A DNA stretch of 42,241 bases, from positions 1 to 42,241 of the forward strand of contig JABGPF010000010.1 of NCBI GenBank assembly GCA_018645065.1. Direction: 5' to 3'. The notes beneath the pieces are model-generated. The model ran no database searches. It was given only the letters and a program-made list of their open reading frames with translations, and was not told the DNA's origin. Below, piece by piece: positions 8,772-18,787 of this stretch (position 1 is its first letter; each line of letters opens with the position of its first letter). Position numbers and translations under genes: made by a program. The DNA comes from Phycisphaerales bacterium. GTDB taxonomy: Bacteria; Planctomycetota; Phycisphaerae; SM23-33.

Positions 8772-10424
8772 TTACTTTTTCAGTTCGTCGTGTATGAGCG
8801 GTTTTCCGCCGGAAATCATGTTCGCCAGGCTCCGAGCCATGGCGTCGCCGGCCAGCAGGAAGAACTTTGCGCTCCCGTGATAGTGGAAGCCCTTATTGCT
8901 GATGTACAGTTTCGTTACGCGGGCGGCCTCGATGTACTCAGGGGAGTCCTTCTTGGTGGTTTGTTGCACCTGCTTGCAGAGGTCCAGCTCAAGCGGGTAG
9001 AACCGTGCGGTGTTCACTACGTCAACCGTGCCGCGAAGATCGGACATATTTGAGGCCTGTAGCATACCTTTATTGGCGGCTTCAGAGAAGGCTGCGTTTT
9101 TGAACCCGCTCATCCCCAGCGACCCGCAAACCACGGGCAGCTTCGGAGTTTTGACTTTCTTGCGGAAGTCTTTGATCATCTGGGCCAACAGCTCGCCGTA
9201 AGCGGGGTTGTCCTTGTCGCTGTATCCCTGGAACCAAACCATACCGGCGACTTCGTAGCCAACCTTGGGGTCGTAGTCGGGGTGATACTTGCCCGGGCTG
9301 GCGAGAACCTTATCGACCTGGGGCATTACCTGGTTCCACGCCCAAGCCAGTTTACCCTTCTTCGCAGGAGCCGAGCGGGGTGTGAATTCGCGTCCGGCCT
9401 TCTTGGCTGCGGCGGCCTGGATTTTGTCCCATGCCACGCGGCCTGCTTTTTCTGTGGGAGTTTCTACGCCGTCAAGCGACGGAGCCCGCCAGGCGTCGGC
9501 GATGGAGGTGTTTCCCCACGAGCATTTCACCAGCAGGATCGGTGCATCGACCAGACGCTCCAGGGTGATCCCCACTCCGTACTCGACGCCGATCGTGGTA
9601 ATCCCGCCGCCGTAACCCACGCTGAGCGGGCCGAAGGTGGTGGATTCAATGCCTTGGCCTTCCGACCCGGCGATAGCTCCGTGGCCGAAGATGCGAGTGC
9701 GTTTGGCGATGGGCAGGTTCAGGTGCTTGCGGGCCAACTCAGCGTAAACTGCGCGATGCTTTTCAGCATCGGGGTTTGCGCCCTTGGAGTTTCCCCTGCT
9801 AAACTTTTTCGCTTTCGTCGCAGCCTCAACAGCAGCGTTAAAGGCATCAAAATCTGCGGTCTTCGTACCGTTCAAGTAGATATCGCGTACGCGTTTGAGT
9901 TCTTCAGTGATGGGCTTGTCGCGGTCAATCACCTCGGCATAGGCCTGGTTCACAGTGAACTGGTTCTCTTTAGAATCGAGAATGTCGGCGATGCGTTTGT
10001 AGATACCCTCCTCCTCGGCTTTCTGGTCGAGAATGGCGTACATTTCGGCGCGTCCGTTGGGCTGTTTGTCCTTCGGCCAGGTTCCGCGAATGTGGCGGCG
10101 CCACTTACCGCGAGAGTCTCTGCGCGCCTGGACAAGGTCGATCAGTTCCTGCTTTTTCGGGCCCTGATAGTATCGCACTCCGCCCCAGTAGAAGTTCCAA
10201 TTGAAGTAGCGTGCCTTCTGGACAGCGACTTCCTTGGGCGGGATATACTGCGGTACGGTAAGGTACCGGGCAGTGGGAACCGCCGCCAAACCGACCATAT
10301 TGGACTGCCCCAGAAGAAAGACGATCTGGAGCTTCTCTTTTTTGATTTTCTTCTCAGCGGCTTCAGCACCGGTCACCAGGCTCACAGCCAGGCAGAGAGC
10401 TATAAATAGCGTTCGTATCTTCAT
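8772..10424 (-). CDS. SASA-family carbohydrate esterase
   Basis: 550 aa; signal peptide; IVFLLGQSNMVGLAAV; GMVWFQGYSDKDN; terminal FHYHGSAKFFLLAGDAMARSL. Confidence 0.82.
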   Translation of the reverse strand: MKIRTLFIALCLAVSLVTGAEAAEKKIKKEKLQIVFLLGQSNMVGLAAVPTARYLTVPQYIPPKEVAVQKARYFNWNFYWGGVRYYQGPKKQELIDLVQARRDSRGKWRRHIRGTWPKDKQPNGRAEMYAILDQKAEEEGIYKRIADILDSKENQFTVNQAYAEVIDRDKPITEELKRVRDIYLNGTKTADFDAFNAAVEAATKAKKFSRGNSKGANPDAEKHRAVYAELARKHLNLPIAKRTRIFGHGAIAGSEGQGIESTTFGPLSVGYGGGITTIGVEYGVGITLERLVDAPILLVKCSWGNTSIADAWRAPSLDGVETPTEKAGRVAWDKIQAAAAKKAGREFTPRSAPAKKGKLAWAWNQVMPQVDKVLASPGKYHPDYDPKVGYEVAGMVWFQGYSDKDNPAYGELLAQMIKDFRKKVKTPKLPVVCGSLGMSGFKNAAFSEAANKGMLQASNMSDLRGTVDVVNTARFYPLELDLCKQVQQTTKKDSPEYIEAARVTKLYISNKGFHYHGSAKFFLLAGDAMARSLANMISGGKPLIHDELKK

Positions 10425-10435
10425 TAGTCTTTTCC

Positions 10436-13342
10436 TTATTTGTACACTGCATTAACCGCGGATTCGAGGAACTTAACAACATCCTCGCCGACGGCAGTTT
10501 TTCGGGTTTTCGGATCGTAAGTAGTCAACCACTGGTTCATTTCGTATGCAGTTGCCTTACCTTTGATCCCGGTGGGCGTAGTAATCTTCGGCGCCAGGGT
10601 CTTGCTGGGGACGGTGTAGAAAAAGTGCGGGTCCAACACCTGCTTACCGTAGGCGAAGGTGTCCTTCCAGGAATTGGCCATTATCGAGAATCGTGTTCCG
10701 AAACCGGCACCCTTATCTTCGCCCAGGAAGCTCTTTGGCGTCAGGCAGATAACGCCCTTAAAGTTGCCCGGCCCGAAGGCGCAGATCAGCATGTTGTAGG
10801 TCATGGTCGCGGGTGTTTTGACGGATTTTGAGCCTGGGAAGCGAGGCATGGCGCCGGCTTCGAATGTCGGATCGGTCGCAACTTTCTTCCAGTATGCCTT
10901 CCAGTCGGAGATGTAGGTTTCGGCGTTGGAGGCGTAAACCTTGGGGTCCGGGGCGTAGCGGGAGTAGAGTTCATCGGCATCGCCCTTCCATGCCGGACAC
11001 TGCTTGAGCGAGTCATAACCGACCCACGCCTTGATAGGCAAATCGCCCAGTGAGTTCATAATAATGATACCGACCGGCTTGCCGGTTTTGGCGTGAATCC
11101 GATCGCCAAGGACCTTTGCCACTCCCTCACCAGCGGCCCATGTGGAAAAGAAACGACTGTTCTGTGTGCCGGAAGAACTCAGCTTGAAACGGTCGGGAAG
11201 CCCATGGGTTCGCTTCATCGCGAACGCCATCAACATACGCACATTTCCCGTAGCCACTGGTGACTTAGGCCAGCCCTTTGCCCTGGGCATCGCCGGGTCC
11301 TGAAGCGACACATACCAAAGATCGCCCATCGCCAGGCCGCTGATCTTCCGCTGGTGCACCAGCACGCCGTCAAGCTTGCAGGTAACGTGCAGCGTTTTGG
11401 GTTTGATGCTGGCGGGCAAGGCGGGGAACGTCGCTTCCCAGTCCGACTTGTTCGGCCCAACGGTGACGCTCTGCGTCGAACCGTTGAAGGTGACCTTAAC
11501 CACCGAACCGGGCAGCGCCCCACCGTAGAACCGCGTGGGCGCACCGGCTTGCAGCACCCCACCGTTGCGGAACTGCGGGCTGAGCAGCGTAAGCTTGCGG
11601 TAGACTTCCTGGGCGCCGTAGGTTGTGGGGTCGATGACCTTACCGGCGATCTTGATGTGATCCATAGGCCAGTTGGTCGAGGTGACCAGTTTGTTTTGGT
11701 AGTAGATAAAGGGCGTCAGCGGGAGCATGGCTTTGTTGTAGATGCTCAGTTGCGGGCCTACGCCGTTGCAACCGTACGACACGCCGCACGGGGCCTTCAG
11801 GCCAGGAGCGGTCAGGACGATTGTCTCACCGACGATTTTGACGCTGGCTGGATGCCAGACGCGATCCTTGTCGGCGATGTGGAAGAGCTTGACCTGCGGG
11901 GCGCCGTTCTTGATGACAACGGGATCGGCAAATCCGCCCTTGTCCGTCATGGACTGACCGGCGACCAGGCCGGCAGCGTAGTTAAGTTCGAGGATCAACT
12001 TATCGCCCTTGACGGTGTAGCCCTTGTACGTCGGTCCGTTGGCGATGATCTTCTTACCATACTGATTCTTGAGAGCGTGGCGGGCGAGGCGCTGGCCGGG
12101 TACGGCTTTGTTGTAGTAGTGAACCCCGCCGGTGATGTCGATCTGGCTGGCCATTGCGACGTTGGGGATCTCTTTTGACGCCAACCACGTGCCGAGGCGC
12201 ATCTCTGCGGTATCGTTGAGTGTCACCCCGTCGTCGAACTTCTTGCCCGGGCAGTAGAACTGGTGGAAGTAAACCGGCAAGTCAGGCTTGCCCCACACCT
12301 TACGCCAGCCGCGAACCAGCGAGTGCAGATTGTTGCGGTAGAAAATGCCATCGTTCTGATTAGCGTAACCCTGGTTCCATATCCCACCGCGAATGGCGTA
12401 GGGAACCATGGGGTGAATCTTACCGTTGTACATCCAACTGATATCGCGATTGCCGCGCAGTTTTCCCGGCGCCGACGGCGGTCTGGTTACGGGCAGCTTC
12501 TTCTCAACTCGCTGGGCGCATTCCCTGGCCCAGTCGCGCAAAGACTGGTAGTAAGCCGACCATGCCTTCTTATGTTCCGGGGCCTTGAGATCGCTTTCGA
12601 GAATCCTCTTGTAGATCGCCTTGGTGTATCCATCCTCACCGCCGGCGAAACCTTCACGCGGGGCCCAGGCCTGAATCTGCGTGGTGCTGAACGCACAGTT
12701 CACAATACCGACCGGAACCTTCAGTTCCTTTGCAATGTCGTAGGCGAAGGCAAACGAAATGGCACTGAAGTCCTGCCATTTATCGCTCCATGCGCCCTGG
12801 GCATGCTCGGTCGGATAGAGCGAAGAAAATACGTCGGTAACTTTCCCCTCGCGGATGATCGGCATCGGTTCCTTGCCCTCTTTCACGCGGGCGAGAATGT
12901 CAGGGATGAGCTTCCTGCCGACGACGCATTTATTGGCCGGCCACTGCATATTGGACTGGCCCGACGCCAACCACACCTCGCCGACGAGGATGTTCTTGAG
13001 GACGACCTTCTTGCCCGCGTTATCGCTGATAATCATCTCAGCCGGTTTGGCGTTGGCTTTGAGTTCGTCGAGTTTGAGCATCCACTTGCCGTTTTCCCCA
13101 GCGACAGCCGACTTGCTCTGCCCGGCGAACTGGACCCCAATCTTCACGCCCGGTTTGCTCCAGCCCCATACAGGGACCTTCATCTGACGCTGCAAAATCG
13201 CGTTATCGACAAAGGGCGTGCCCAATTTGATCGCAGGTTTGGGGCTCGGGGCTTGCGTAGCTCCGCTGGCTGCGAAAACGTTAAGCAGCATGGCCGCCGC
13301 GAAGGCGAATATCGCCCCTGTTCTGATTGTTCTATTGTTCAT
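10436..13342 (-). CDS. Sialate O-acetylesterase family protein, two-lobed paralog
   Basis: 968 aa; GEVWLASGQSNMQW; near-colinear with the 5756..8728 ORF, including the degenerate second lobe (GDLWYVSLQDPAMPRAKG). Confidence 0.85.
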   Translation of the reverse strand: MNNRTIRTGAIFAFAAAMLLNVFAASGATQAPSPKPAIKLGTPFVDNAILQRQMKVPVWGWSKPGVKIGVQFAGQSKSAVAGENGKWMLKLDELKANAKPAEMIISDNAGKKVVLKNILVGEVWLASGQSNMQWPANKCVVGRKLIPDILARVKEGKEPMPIIREGKVTDVFSSLYPTEHAQGAWSDKWQDFSAISFAFAYDIAKELKVPVGIVNCAFSTTQIQAWAPREGFAGGEDGYTKAIYKRILESDLKAPEHKKAWSAYYQSLRDWARECAQRVEKKLPVTRPPSAPGKLRGNRDISWMYNGKIHPMVPYAIRGGIWNQGYANQNDGIFYRNNLHSLVRGWRKVWGKPDLPVYFHQFYCPGKKFDDGVTLNDTAEMRLGTWLASKEIPNVAMASQIDITGGVHYYNKAVPGQRLARHALKNQYGKKIIANGPTYKGYTVKGDKLILELNYAAGLVAGQSMTDKGGFADPVVIKNGAPQVKLFHIADKDRVWHPASVKIVGETIVLTAPGLKAPCGVSYGCNGVGPQLSIYNKAMLPLTPFIYYQNKLVTSTNWPMDHIKIAGKVIDPTTYGAQEVYRKLTLLSPQFRNGGVLQAGAPTRFYGGALPGSVVKVTFNGSTQSVTVGPNKSDWEATFPALPASIKPKTLHVTCKLDGVLVHQRKISGLAMGDLWYVSLQDPAMPRAKGWPKSPVATGNVRMLMAFAMKRTHGLPDRFKLSSSGTQNSRFFSTWAAGEGVAKVLGDRIHAKTGKPVGIIIMNSLGDLPIKAWVGYDSLKQCPAWKGDADELYSRYAPDPKVYASNAETYISDWKAYWKKVATDPTFEAGAMPRFPGSKSVKTPATMTYNMLICAFGPGNFKGVICLTPKSFLGEDKGAGFGTRFSIMANSWKDTFAYGKQVLDPHFFYTVPSKTLAPKITTPTGIKGKATAYEMNQWLTTYDPKTRKTAVGEDVVKFLESAVNAVYK

Positions 13343-13373
13343 GACTGTAAATCCTGTATTCTTTTGCGAGGTT

Positions 13374-14840
13374 TTAATACCCGCATGTGCTAAACGGTGA
13401 AGCCGGCAGGCCGTCTTTGTTGTAGAGGTTGCAACCGGCGGGGTACTGCGTGTATGCGTAGCGTACGGCGAGGGGCTCTTTGACGTTTTTGTTGAAAACG
13501 ATCAAATCGGAACCGTCCAGTTTCCCTTCCGCCCAGTGCCATTCCCCCCCCTTGTCCTGAATCGACAACCAGGGCATCTTCGCGCCGGGGGTTGGCTTGA
13601 CCGGGACGTAGTCGGCTTTGCTGGCGAGCATTAAACCGTTTTTCGCGTAGTCAAAACTGACTCGAATGGTGGAGCCTTCAATTTTGCAGCTTTTGTAGAT
13701 CGGTCCGCTGGGGACCAGTTTTTTCCGGCCATAGTCCTTGTGCAGCGCCCATCGCGACAGGCGAATTCCAACGTCATATTTATTGAGCGGATGTTCACGC
13801 ACCGCCCCCACATCGATCGCCACCACCATACCGGTGTTCTTGATGGTCATCGCCTCTAATTGAGCGTTTCGGATCCTCGCCCGCCCATCACCGCCGGCGG
13901 GCTTGTCTTTGGACGAACTGCCTATGCTGGCGATCTGGACAAAGTAAAAGGAGAAATCGCCCTGCGACCAGGATTTGCGCCAATCGCCAATCATCGACTG
14001 CATTTTCAAAAAGTATTCGCGTCCATCATTCGCATTGCCCTCGCCCTGATACCACAGCGCGCCGCGTATCGCGTATCCGACCAGCGGCGCGATCTTGGAT
14101 TCGTAATTGGTTATGCGTCGAGGTTTACCCGGGGCCCTTTTGTGCTTCGGATTTTGAAGATTCTCAGGGACCATCCGCATCCATGATTCGATCGGCGATC
14201 CGCCGGTGGCGGCGATCATCACGCCTACGGGGATCATCAACTCACGCTGCACCCTGCGGGCAAAGCAGAAACCGACGCGCGAGAACCGCCCCGTCGTTTT
14301 AGGCGTGCAAATTATCCAGGCTCCGTCCTCGAGCCTGCGCAGGGCGGGGAAGTCAGCCTTGGCCAGCGAGCCCCTGGGATACACATCCCTTCCGAATCTA
14401 CCAGCCATGTTCGACTGACCCGAGCAAAGCCAAACCTCACCGATAAGTATATTTTTAAGCGTTACAGTCGCCTTCTTACCACCATGCTCGGCGACGATAG
14501 TTAAGCTCCGGCCTTTGGGCGCCTTGTTGAGCGAGTTCAACTTATCTGCGGGCATCGGGGCAAGCGTAACTTTCCATTTACCGTCATCTTTCGCAACGGT
14601 GGTCTTTGTCTGACCACCGAAAGTTACCGTGACTTTCGCCCCAGGTTTGGAGGCGCCCCAGACCGGGACCTTCATCTGCTGCTGCAGAATCGCGTTGTCG
14701 GTAAATGGCGCGCCCAGTTCGATGTCTGATTCGAGCTTCGCTGGTGCGGTTTTTTCCGCGGCGTCCAGCGTAAAAGCAGAAAGCAGCACCGCTGCGGTCA
14801 TGACGGAAACCGCCGCTGTTTTAGATAGTCTCTGATTCAT
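13374..14840 (-). CDS. Sialate O-acetylesterase family protein, single lobe
   Basis: Track start 14915, but the signal peptide begins at internal M26 (MNQRLSKTAAVSVMTAAVLLSAFTLDAAE), ATG at 14840. GEVWLCSGQSNMAGRFG; ALWYQGEGNANDG. Confidence 0.83.
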   Translation of the reverse strand: MNQRLSKTAAVSVMTAAVLLSAFTLDAAEKTAPAKLESDIELGAPFTDNAILQQQMKVPVWGASKPGAKVTVTFGGQTKTTVAKDDGKWKVTLAPMPADKLNSLNKAPKGRSLTIVAEHGGKKATVTLKNILIGEVWLCSGQSNMAGRFGRDVYPRGSLAKADFPALRRLEDGAWIICTPKTTGRFSRVGFCFARRVQRELMIPVGVMIAATGGSPIESWMRMVPENLQNPKHKRAPGKPRRITNYESKIAPLVGYAIRGALWYQGEGNANDGREYFLKMQSMIGDWRKSWSQGDFSFYFVQIASIGSSSKDKPAGGDGRARIRNAQLEAMTIKNTGMVVAIDVGAVREHPLNKYDVGIRLSRWALHKDYGRKKLVPSGPIYKSCKIEGSTIRVSFDYAKNGLMLASKADYVPVKPTPGAKMPWLSIQDKGGEWHWAEGKLDGSDLIVFNKNVKEPLAVRYAYTQYPAGCNLYNKDGLPASPFSTCGY

Positions 14841-14928
14841 TGTCACAGCATCTCCAACTCGTTCTTTCGCAAGCTCCTGCTGGGGGGTTTTTCTCGCGAG
14901 GGTCCGCAAACTCAAGGGCGCCGTTGCA

Positions 14929-17082
14929 TCACTTCTTCACCGGCGTCAGCGTAAACTCCTTGATAGTCAATCCCTTGAGCCTCTCGTGGTCGCGTGAGAA
15001 GCTCAGTACATTCTTCCCTTTGACCAGCGAGACCGTGACCGGTTGGATCTTGTCCCACATGCCTACGGTGTGAGGCAGCTCGATGTCGATCGGCGCCGCG
15101 GCGCCGTTAACCGTAACCATCAGATGCTGCTTCCAACTCGGCGTCACCACTAGTGCGCCCAAGGCGTACTTCCCGGCTGACGGTGCGTTGAAGGTGTATT
15201 CGAACGTTTCAGGGCCGCCTGTGCGGTTATAGTGCAACTGCATCCCGCCGAGGTTACTCGGCATGAAGATGATCTTTCGCGTGCTGTTGGTCGGTTTGCT
15301 GCATGCCGCGGCGGGAATGGTGATAACTCCATCCTTACCGACGACGATCTTCCGGTCTTTCTTGGCGATGTTCACCGCTTTGATAGCTTCTTTGACCTTG
15401 GATTCATTTGCTTCGCCAAGGTCCGTACCGACTGCGGCAAGGGCGACTGCTTTGGCCTCTTGAATAATCGCACGCTGACGGTAAAGCGCCACGCCATTCC
15501 AGAATTCCGGATCGCCACCGAGCAATCCGAAGATCCGCGTCTCGCCCATAACGTCACCAACCCACTGGGCTCGCTTGACCTTCATGTACGGCTTGCCCGT
15601 ATTCCGAGCCTGCGTAACGGCCAGGAAGTCCAGGTCCTTGTTGCGTCCCTGCACCCAGCCGGCTCCCCAACCACCACCCAGGCAGATCACCCAGCCGTCG
15701 GGTGTCCAGTGGGCCAGAGCGGCATGGCCTCGTTGAGGACGCGCCAGAGTGGGGATCCCGAAGGCCCGCAGAATGAATCGCCCGAAGAAGGCACGCCGCC
15801 CGCAAACACCACCGTTCATCAGGATATTCTGGAAGAACTGCAAGTCGGGCTTGTCGTATTTATTGTCCTGCGAACCGTACTTTACGTCAGTCGCTACGGC
15901 TTTGACATAACGCCAGCGATAGTCCGAAGTGGAGATATGATCGGGCCGATAGTTACTGAGCATATCGCGGCCCCAGGCGCTAATTTCATCCGGTTCTTCG
16001 CCGTTGACCACCATGCAGTAGTCCCATACGCTCATACCCTTAAAGCCCGCATCCAGTTCGCCATTGAGGAATGCTTTTTCGTAGCTCAGGTATCGTTTGA
16101 CCGGGTCCACAGTCGCCGGCGCCTCAGTCAGGGCTACGGCGCTTCGCTGCTTAATTGGTGTCGCATGCGCCAGGCTCACCGCCAGCGCCACTCGCTGCAA
16201 AACACCGCTTGACGCCTTCTTGCTTGCCGCCTGGATATCGGTGTAGATCTTCATCGCCGGGCCGTACTGGCTAGTTCCGCCTCGGGTAGTTTGAGGTCCG
16301 CCGGCGACAGCCATCTGTATCATCAGAGCGTTATCGCCCAGCATCTTTTCGATCAGCTTTGCCTGCCCCTTGCCCTTCTCTGCGAACTGGGCCAATCCGT
16401 GCGGCGTGGCCGTTGCCAGGACAACGTATTTCGCCAGTTTTGCGTCCAGCTTATTGCTCGACAGGAACGATTCGATATTGAGATTTTTGACCGCCTGGAT
16501 CGTCCCGGCCTGTGCCCCGCTAAGAGCTGCTTTTGCTGCGTCAAGTTCCTGAACCAATCTCGGCTTGTCACGCAACGCCTTGTCGAGGATCCCCTGGCGT
16601 TCCTTGAGTGCCGCGTATCCATCTTCCCGATTCTTCTGCCATTTTGCGAGTTCCGCCTGTAGCGTTTCGCGTTCGGCATCGGTAGTTGCATTCTTGAGTT
16701 TCTCCGTTGTCGCGGCGATTCCCTTGTCGGCTCCGCCGATCCACTTACCCTTTGCATGCCCCACCAGAGCTTGTCCCTTGGAGATCATACCGAAGTTTTT
16801 CTGGGCGGTTGTAACCGCAGCTTCGGCGGTCTTTTCAGCATTGCGGGCGTTCAGGTAGGCAGTCTTTTTCTGCTCTGACACTGCCGGCAGGGATTTGGAA
16901 AGATCCGCCTTCAGCGCGGTGAGCATACCGGTATAACGCGCCTGGAGTTTCTGCCCGGCAGCGGTTAGCGGTGTTGGCTCAGCTGCTTTTTTCCTTGCCG
17001 CCGATACGCTTGATATACCAGTAGCCATAACTGCCAGCACCAGTGATGAAAAGGCCAATACGGTTTTGATTTTGATCTTCAT
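14929..17082 (-). CDS. Exported coiled-coil protein with transglutaminase-like domain
   Basis: Track start 17148; signal peptide begins at internal M23 (MKIKIKTVLAFSSLVLAVMATGISSVSAA), ATG at 17082. NGGVCGRRAFFGRFILRAFGIPTLARPQRGHAALAHWTPDGW resembles the Cys/His region of a transglutaminase-like fold. Confidence 0.6.
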   Translation of the reverse strand: MKIKIKTVLAFSSLVLAVMATGISSVSAARKKAAEPTPLTAAGQKLQARYTGMLTALKADLSKSLPAVSEQKKTAYLNARNAEKTAEAAVTTAQKNFGMISKGQALVGHAKGKWIGGADKGIAATTEKLKNATTDAERETLQAELAKWQKNREDGYAALKERQGILDKALRDKPRLVQELDAAKAALSGAQAGTIQAVKNLNIESFLSSNKLDAKLAKYVVLATATPHGLAQFAEKGKGQAKLIEKMLGDNALMIQMAVAGGPQTTRGGTSQYGPAMKIYTDIQAASKKASSGVLQRVALAVSLAHATPIKQRSAVALTEAPATVDPVKRYLSYEKAFLNGELDAGFKGMSVWDYCMVVNGEEPDEISAWGRDMLSNYRPDHISTSDYRWRYVKAVATDVKYGSQDNKYDKPDLQFFQNILMNGGVCGRRAFFGRFILRAFGIPTLARPQRGHAALAHWTPDGWVICLGGGWGAGWVQGRNKDLDFLAVTQARNTGKPYMKVKRAQWVGDVMGETRIFGLLGGDPEFWNGVALYRQRAIIQEAKAVALAAVGTDLGEANESKVKEAIKAVNIAKKDRKIVVGKDGVITIPAAACSKPTNSTRKIIFMPSNLGGMQLHYNRTGGPETFEYTFNAPSAGKYALGALVVTPSWKQHLMVTVNGAAAPIDIELPHTVGMWDKIQPVTVSLVKGKNVLSFSRDHERLKGLTIKEFTLTPVKK

Positions 17083-17155
17083 TCTTGCATTCCTTTGAGT
17101 TTTCACATTGTCTGGTTCGTTCGTTCCGGGAACACCATCACGAACCATCTTATTA

Positions 17156-18763
17156 CTATGATTTTGGTGGGTTAATGATCGGCGATTTAGGTGCTACCGG
17201 TTCCAACCGGGGCGTGCCGGGGCGCTCCCAATAGGCTTGGCCCACTCTTTCCAGGAGATCCTTGGGCGTAGTCGTCGAACCGGTCCAGAGACGTTCTGCC
17301 ATGATCTGTGCTCGCGGACCGGGCCGTCCGTAATTCTCGAACCCGGGGCCCGTGCCGAAGATGAGCCCGGCTTCGACTTTTTCCTCATTGGCCCAGGAAC
17401 ACATTTGAGCCCCGATTATCTGCCCTGGCTTGAAGGAACCGGGGCGGAACTTTTTCCAGTACGCGTAAGGCTGAGGGCTTCGCCCGGCGCCGAACATATT
17501 AGGCGACCATCTTGCGAGTATCTCGGGGGTTGTCATGTAGAGGCGATCTGCGATGTACAGCGGGGTCCATGAGGTGTTCAGCACGGTGTAACCGGCTTGG
17601 AAGTAATCGCGTGGCATGATCCCGGCGTGCTTGATATCGAAGGGGCACACGATAACATCTTTGTCAATTTTCGGGCTCTGGGTGGGTCTGAAACCTTCCC
17701 ACACGAGCATCTTGCGTCCCTTAGGCTTGATCACGCCGTGCATGCGATTGATGAAGTAGTTGAAAAGTTGGTCGCCGTCGGCCAATTTTTCATCCTTAAT
17801 TCTCTTCAAGCAGGCAACGCACTTTGTTCCTTTGTAATGGATCTCGTCGGCGCCGAGGTGCCAGTACTCACCGGGGATCATTTCCATGATCTCGGCGAAC
17901 AGTTTTTCAAGCGTCTGGTAAGTCTTCTCGTTACCGATGCACAACTTGTTTTTGTCGGTACATTTGAGAGACGCAATACCCCTGAGCATCGCCCGGGCGT
18001 GTCCGGGCACGTCGATTTCCGGAACGATCATCACGTGATATTCTTTCGCGGCGGCAACGAGCTGCTTCACCTGTTGCTTGGTGTAGCAGCGGTCCTTGGT
18101 GGGCAGCTTGGGGAACGCCTCACTCGGCAGGGTATAGCTTTGGTCGTCGCTGAAATGTATTTGGTAGCGATTCAGTTTGAACGACGCCATCTGCTTGATC
18201 GTTTTGATGTGGAACTCCAGCGAGTGGAATTTCCGTGCATTATCGACCATGAGTCCGCGGTAGGGAAAACTGGGCTTGTCGGTGATCGCCAATTGGGGCA
18301 CTGGTTTGCCCGGGCCTTTTTGGAGCAACTGGAGCACGGTGCGAGTGCCCCAGAAGAGCCCTTTGGCGGTGGCGGCTGACACGGATATTTTCGAGTCAAT
18401 TGTGAGACGATACCCTTCTGCGCCCAGAAGTTTGTCATTCCGTATGGAAAGCTCAATAACACCGACTTTTTCTCGATCAACCGCCTTGTCGCATGACGCC
18501 GAGAATTTCAGGGCGCCAAGATCCTTGACGCAGGTGGCGGCGATCGATTTGATTTTCGTGTCGCCATCGGCAAATTTCAGGACGAGATTTTTCGGAGGGA
18601 CAAAGTCGCTTTTCCGCAAGGTGACCGTTTGGGGATAAGGGACAAGAGGCAAGCGTCTATTATCCGCCGCCAAAAGCGGCGCCGCAAACAGGATCGCAAA
18701 CAGAACCGCAAAAGCCAATTCCGTTAAATGGTTCTTCCTGGAGGTATTCATTACATAACTCAT
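17156..18763 (-). CDS. Beta-N-acetylhexosaminidase, GH20
   Basis: 535 aa; signal peptide; SFPYRGLMVDNARKFHS; KLNRYQIHFSDDQSYTLPSEAFP; VPEIDVPGHARAML; WHLGADEIHYKGTKC (Asp-Glu catalytic pair of GH20). An alternative start at 18751 (MNTSRKN) is possible. Confidence 0.9.
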   Translation of the reverse strand: MSYVMNTSRKNHLTELAFAVLFAILFAAPLLAADNRRLPLVPYPQTVTLRKSDFVPPKNLVLKFADGDTKIKSIAATCVKDLGALKFSASCDKAVDREKVGVIELSIRNDKLLGAEGYRLTIDSKISVSAATAKGLFWGTRTVLQLLQKGPGKPVPQLAITDKPSFPYRGLMVDNARKFHSLEFHIKTIKQMASFKLNRYQIHFSDDQSYTLPSEAFPKLPTKDRCYTKQQVKQLVAAAKEYHVMIVPEIDVPGHARAMLRGIASLKCTDKNKLCIGNEKTYQTLEKLFAEIMEMIPGEYWHLGADEIHYKGTKCVACLKRIKDEKLADGDQLFNYFINRMHGVIKPKGRKMLVWEGFRPTQSPKIDKDVIVCPFDIKHAGIMPRDYFQAGYTVLNTSWTPLYIADRLYMTTPEILARWSPNMFGAGRSPQPYAYWKKFRPGSFKPGQIIGAQMCSWANEEKVEAGLIFGTGPGFENYGRPGPRAQIMAERLWTGSTTTPKDLLERVGQAYWERPGTPRLEPVAPKSPIINPPKS

Positions 18764-18787
18764 TCTTCGCTCTTGCAGGCCGAACGC

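Noticed and set aside
9282-10409. 375-aa plus-strand ORF
   Set aside because: Antisense to the SASA gene at 8772..10424; low-complexity shadow translation.
12263-13393. 376-aa plus-strand ORF
   Set aside because: Antisense to the esterase at 10436..13342; shadow ORF.
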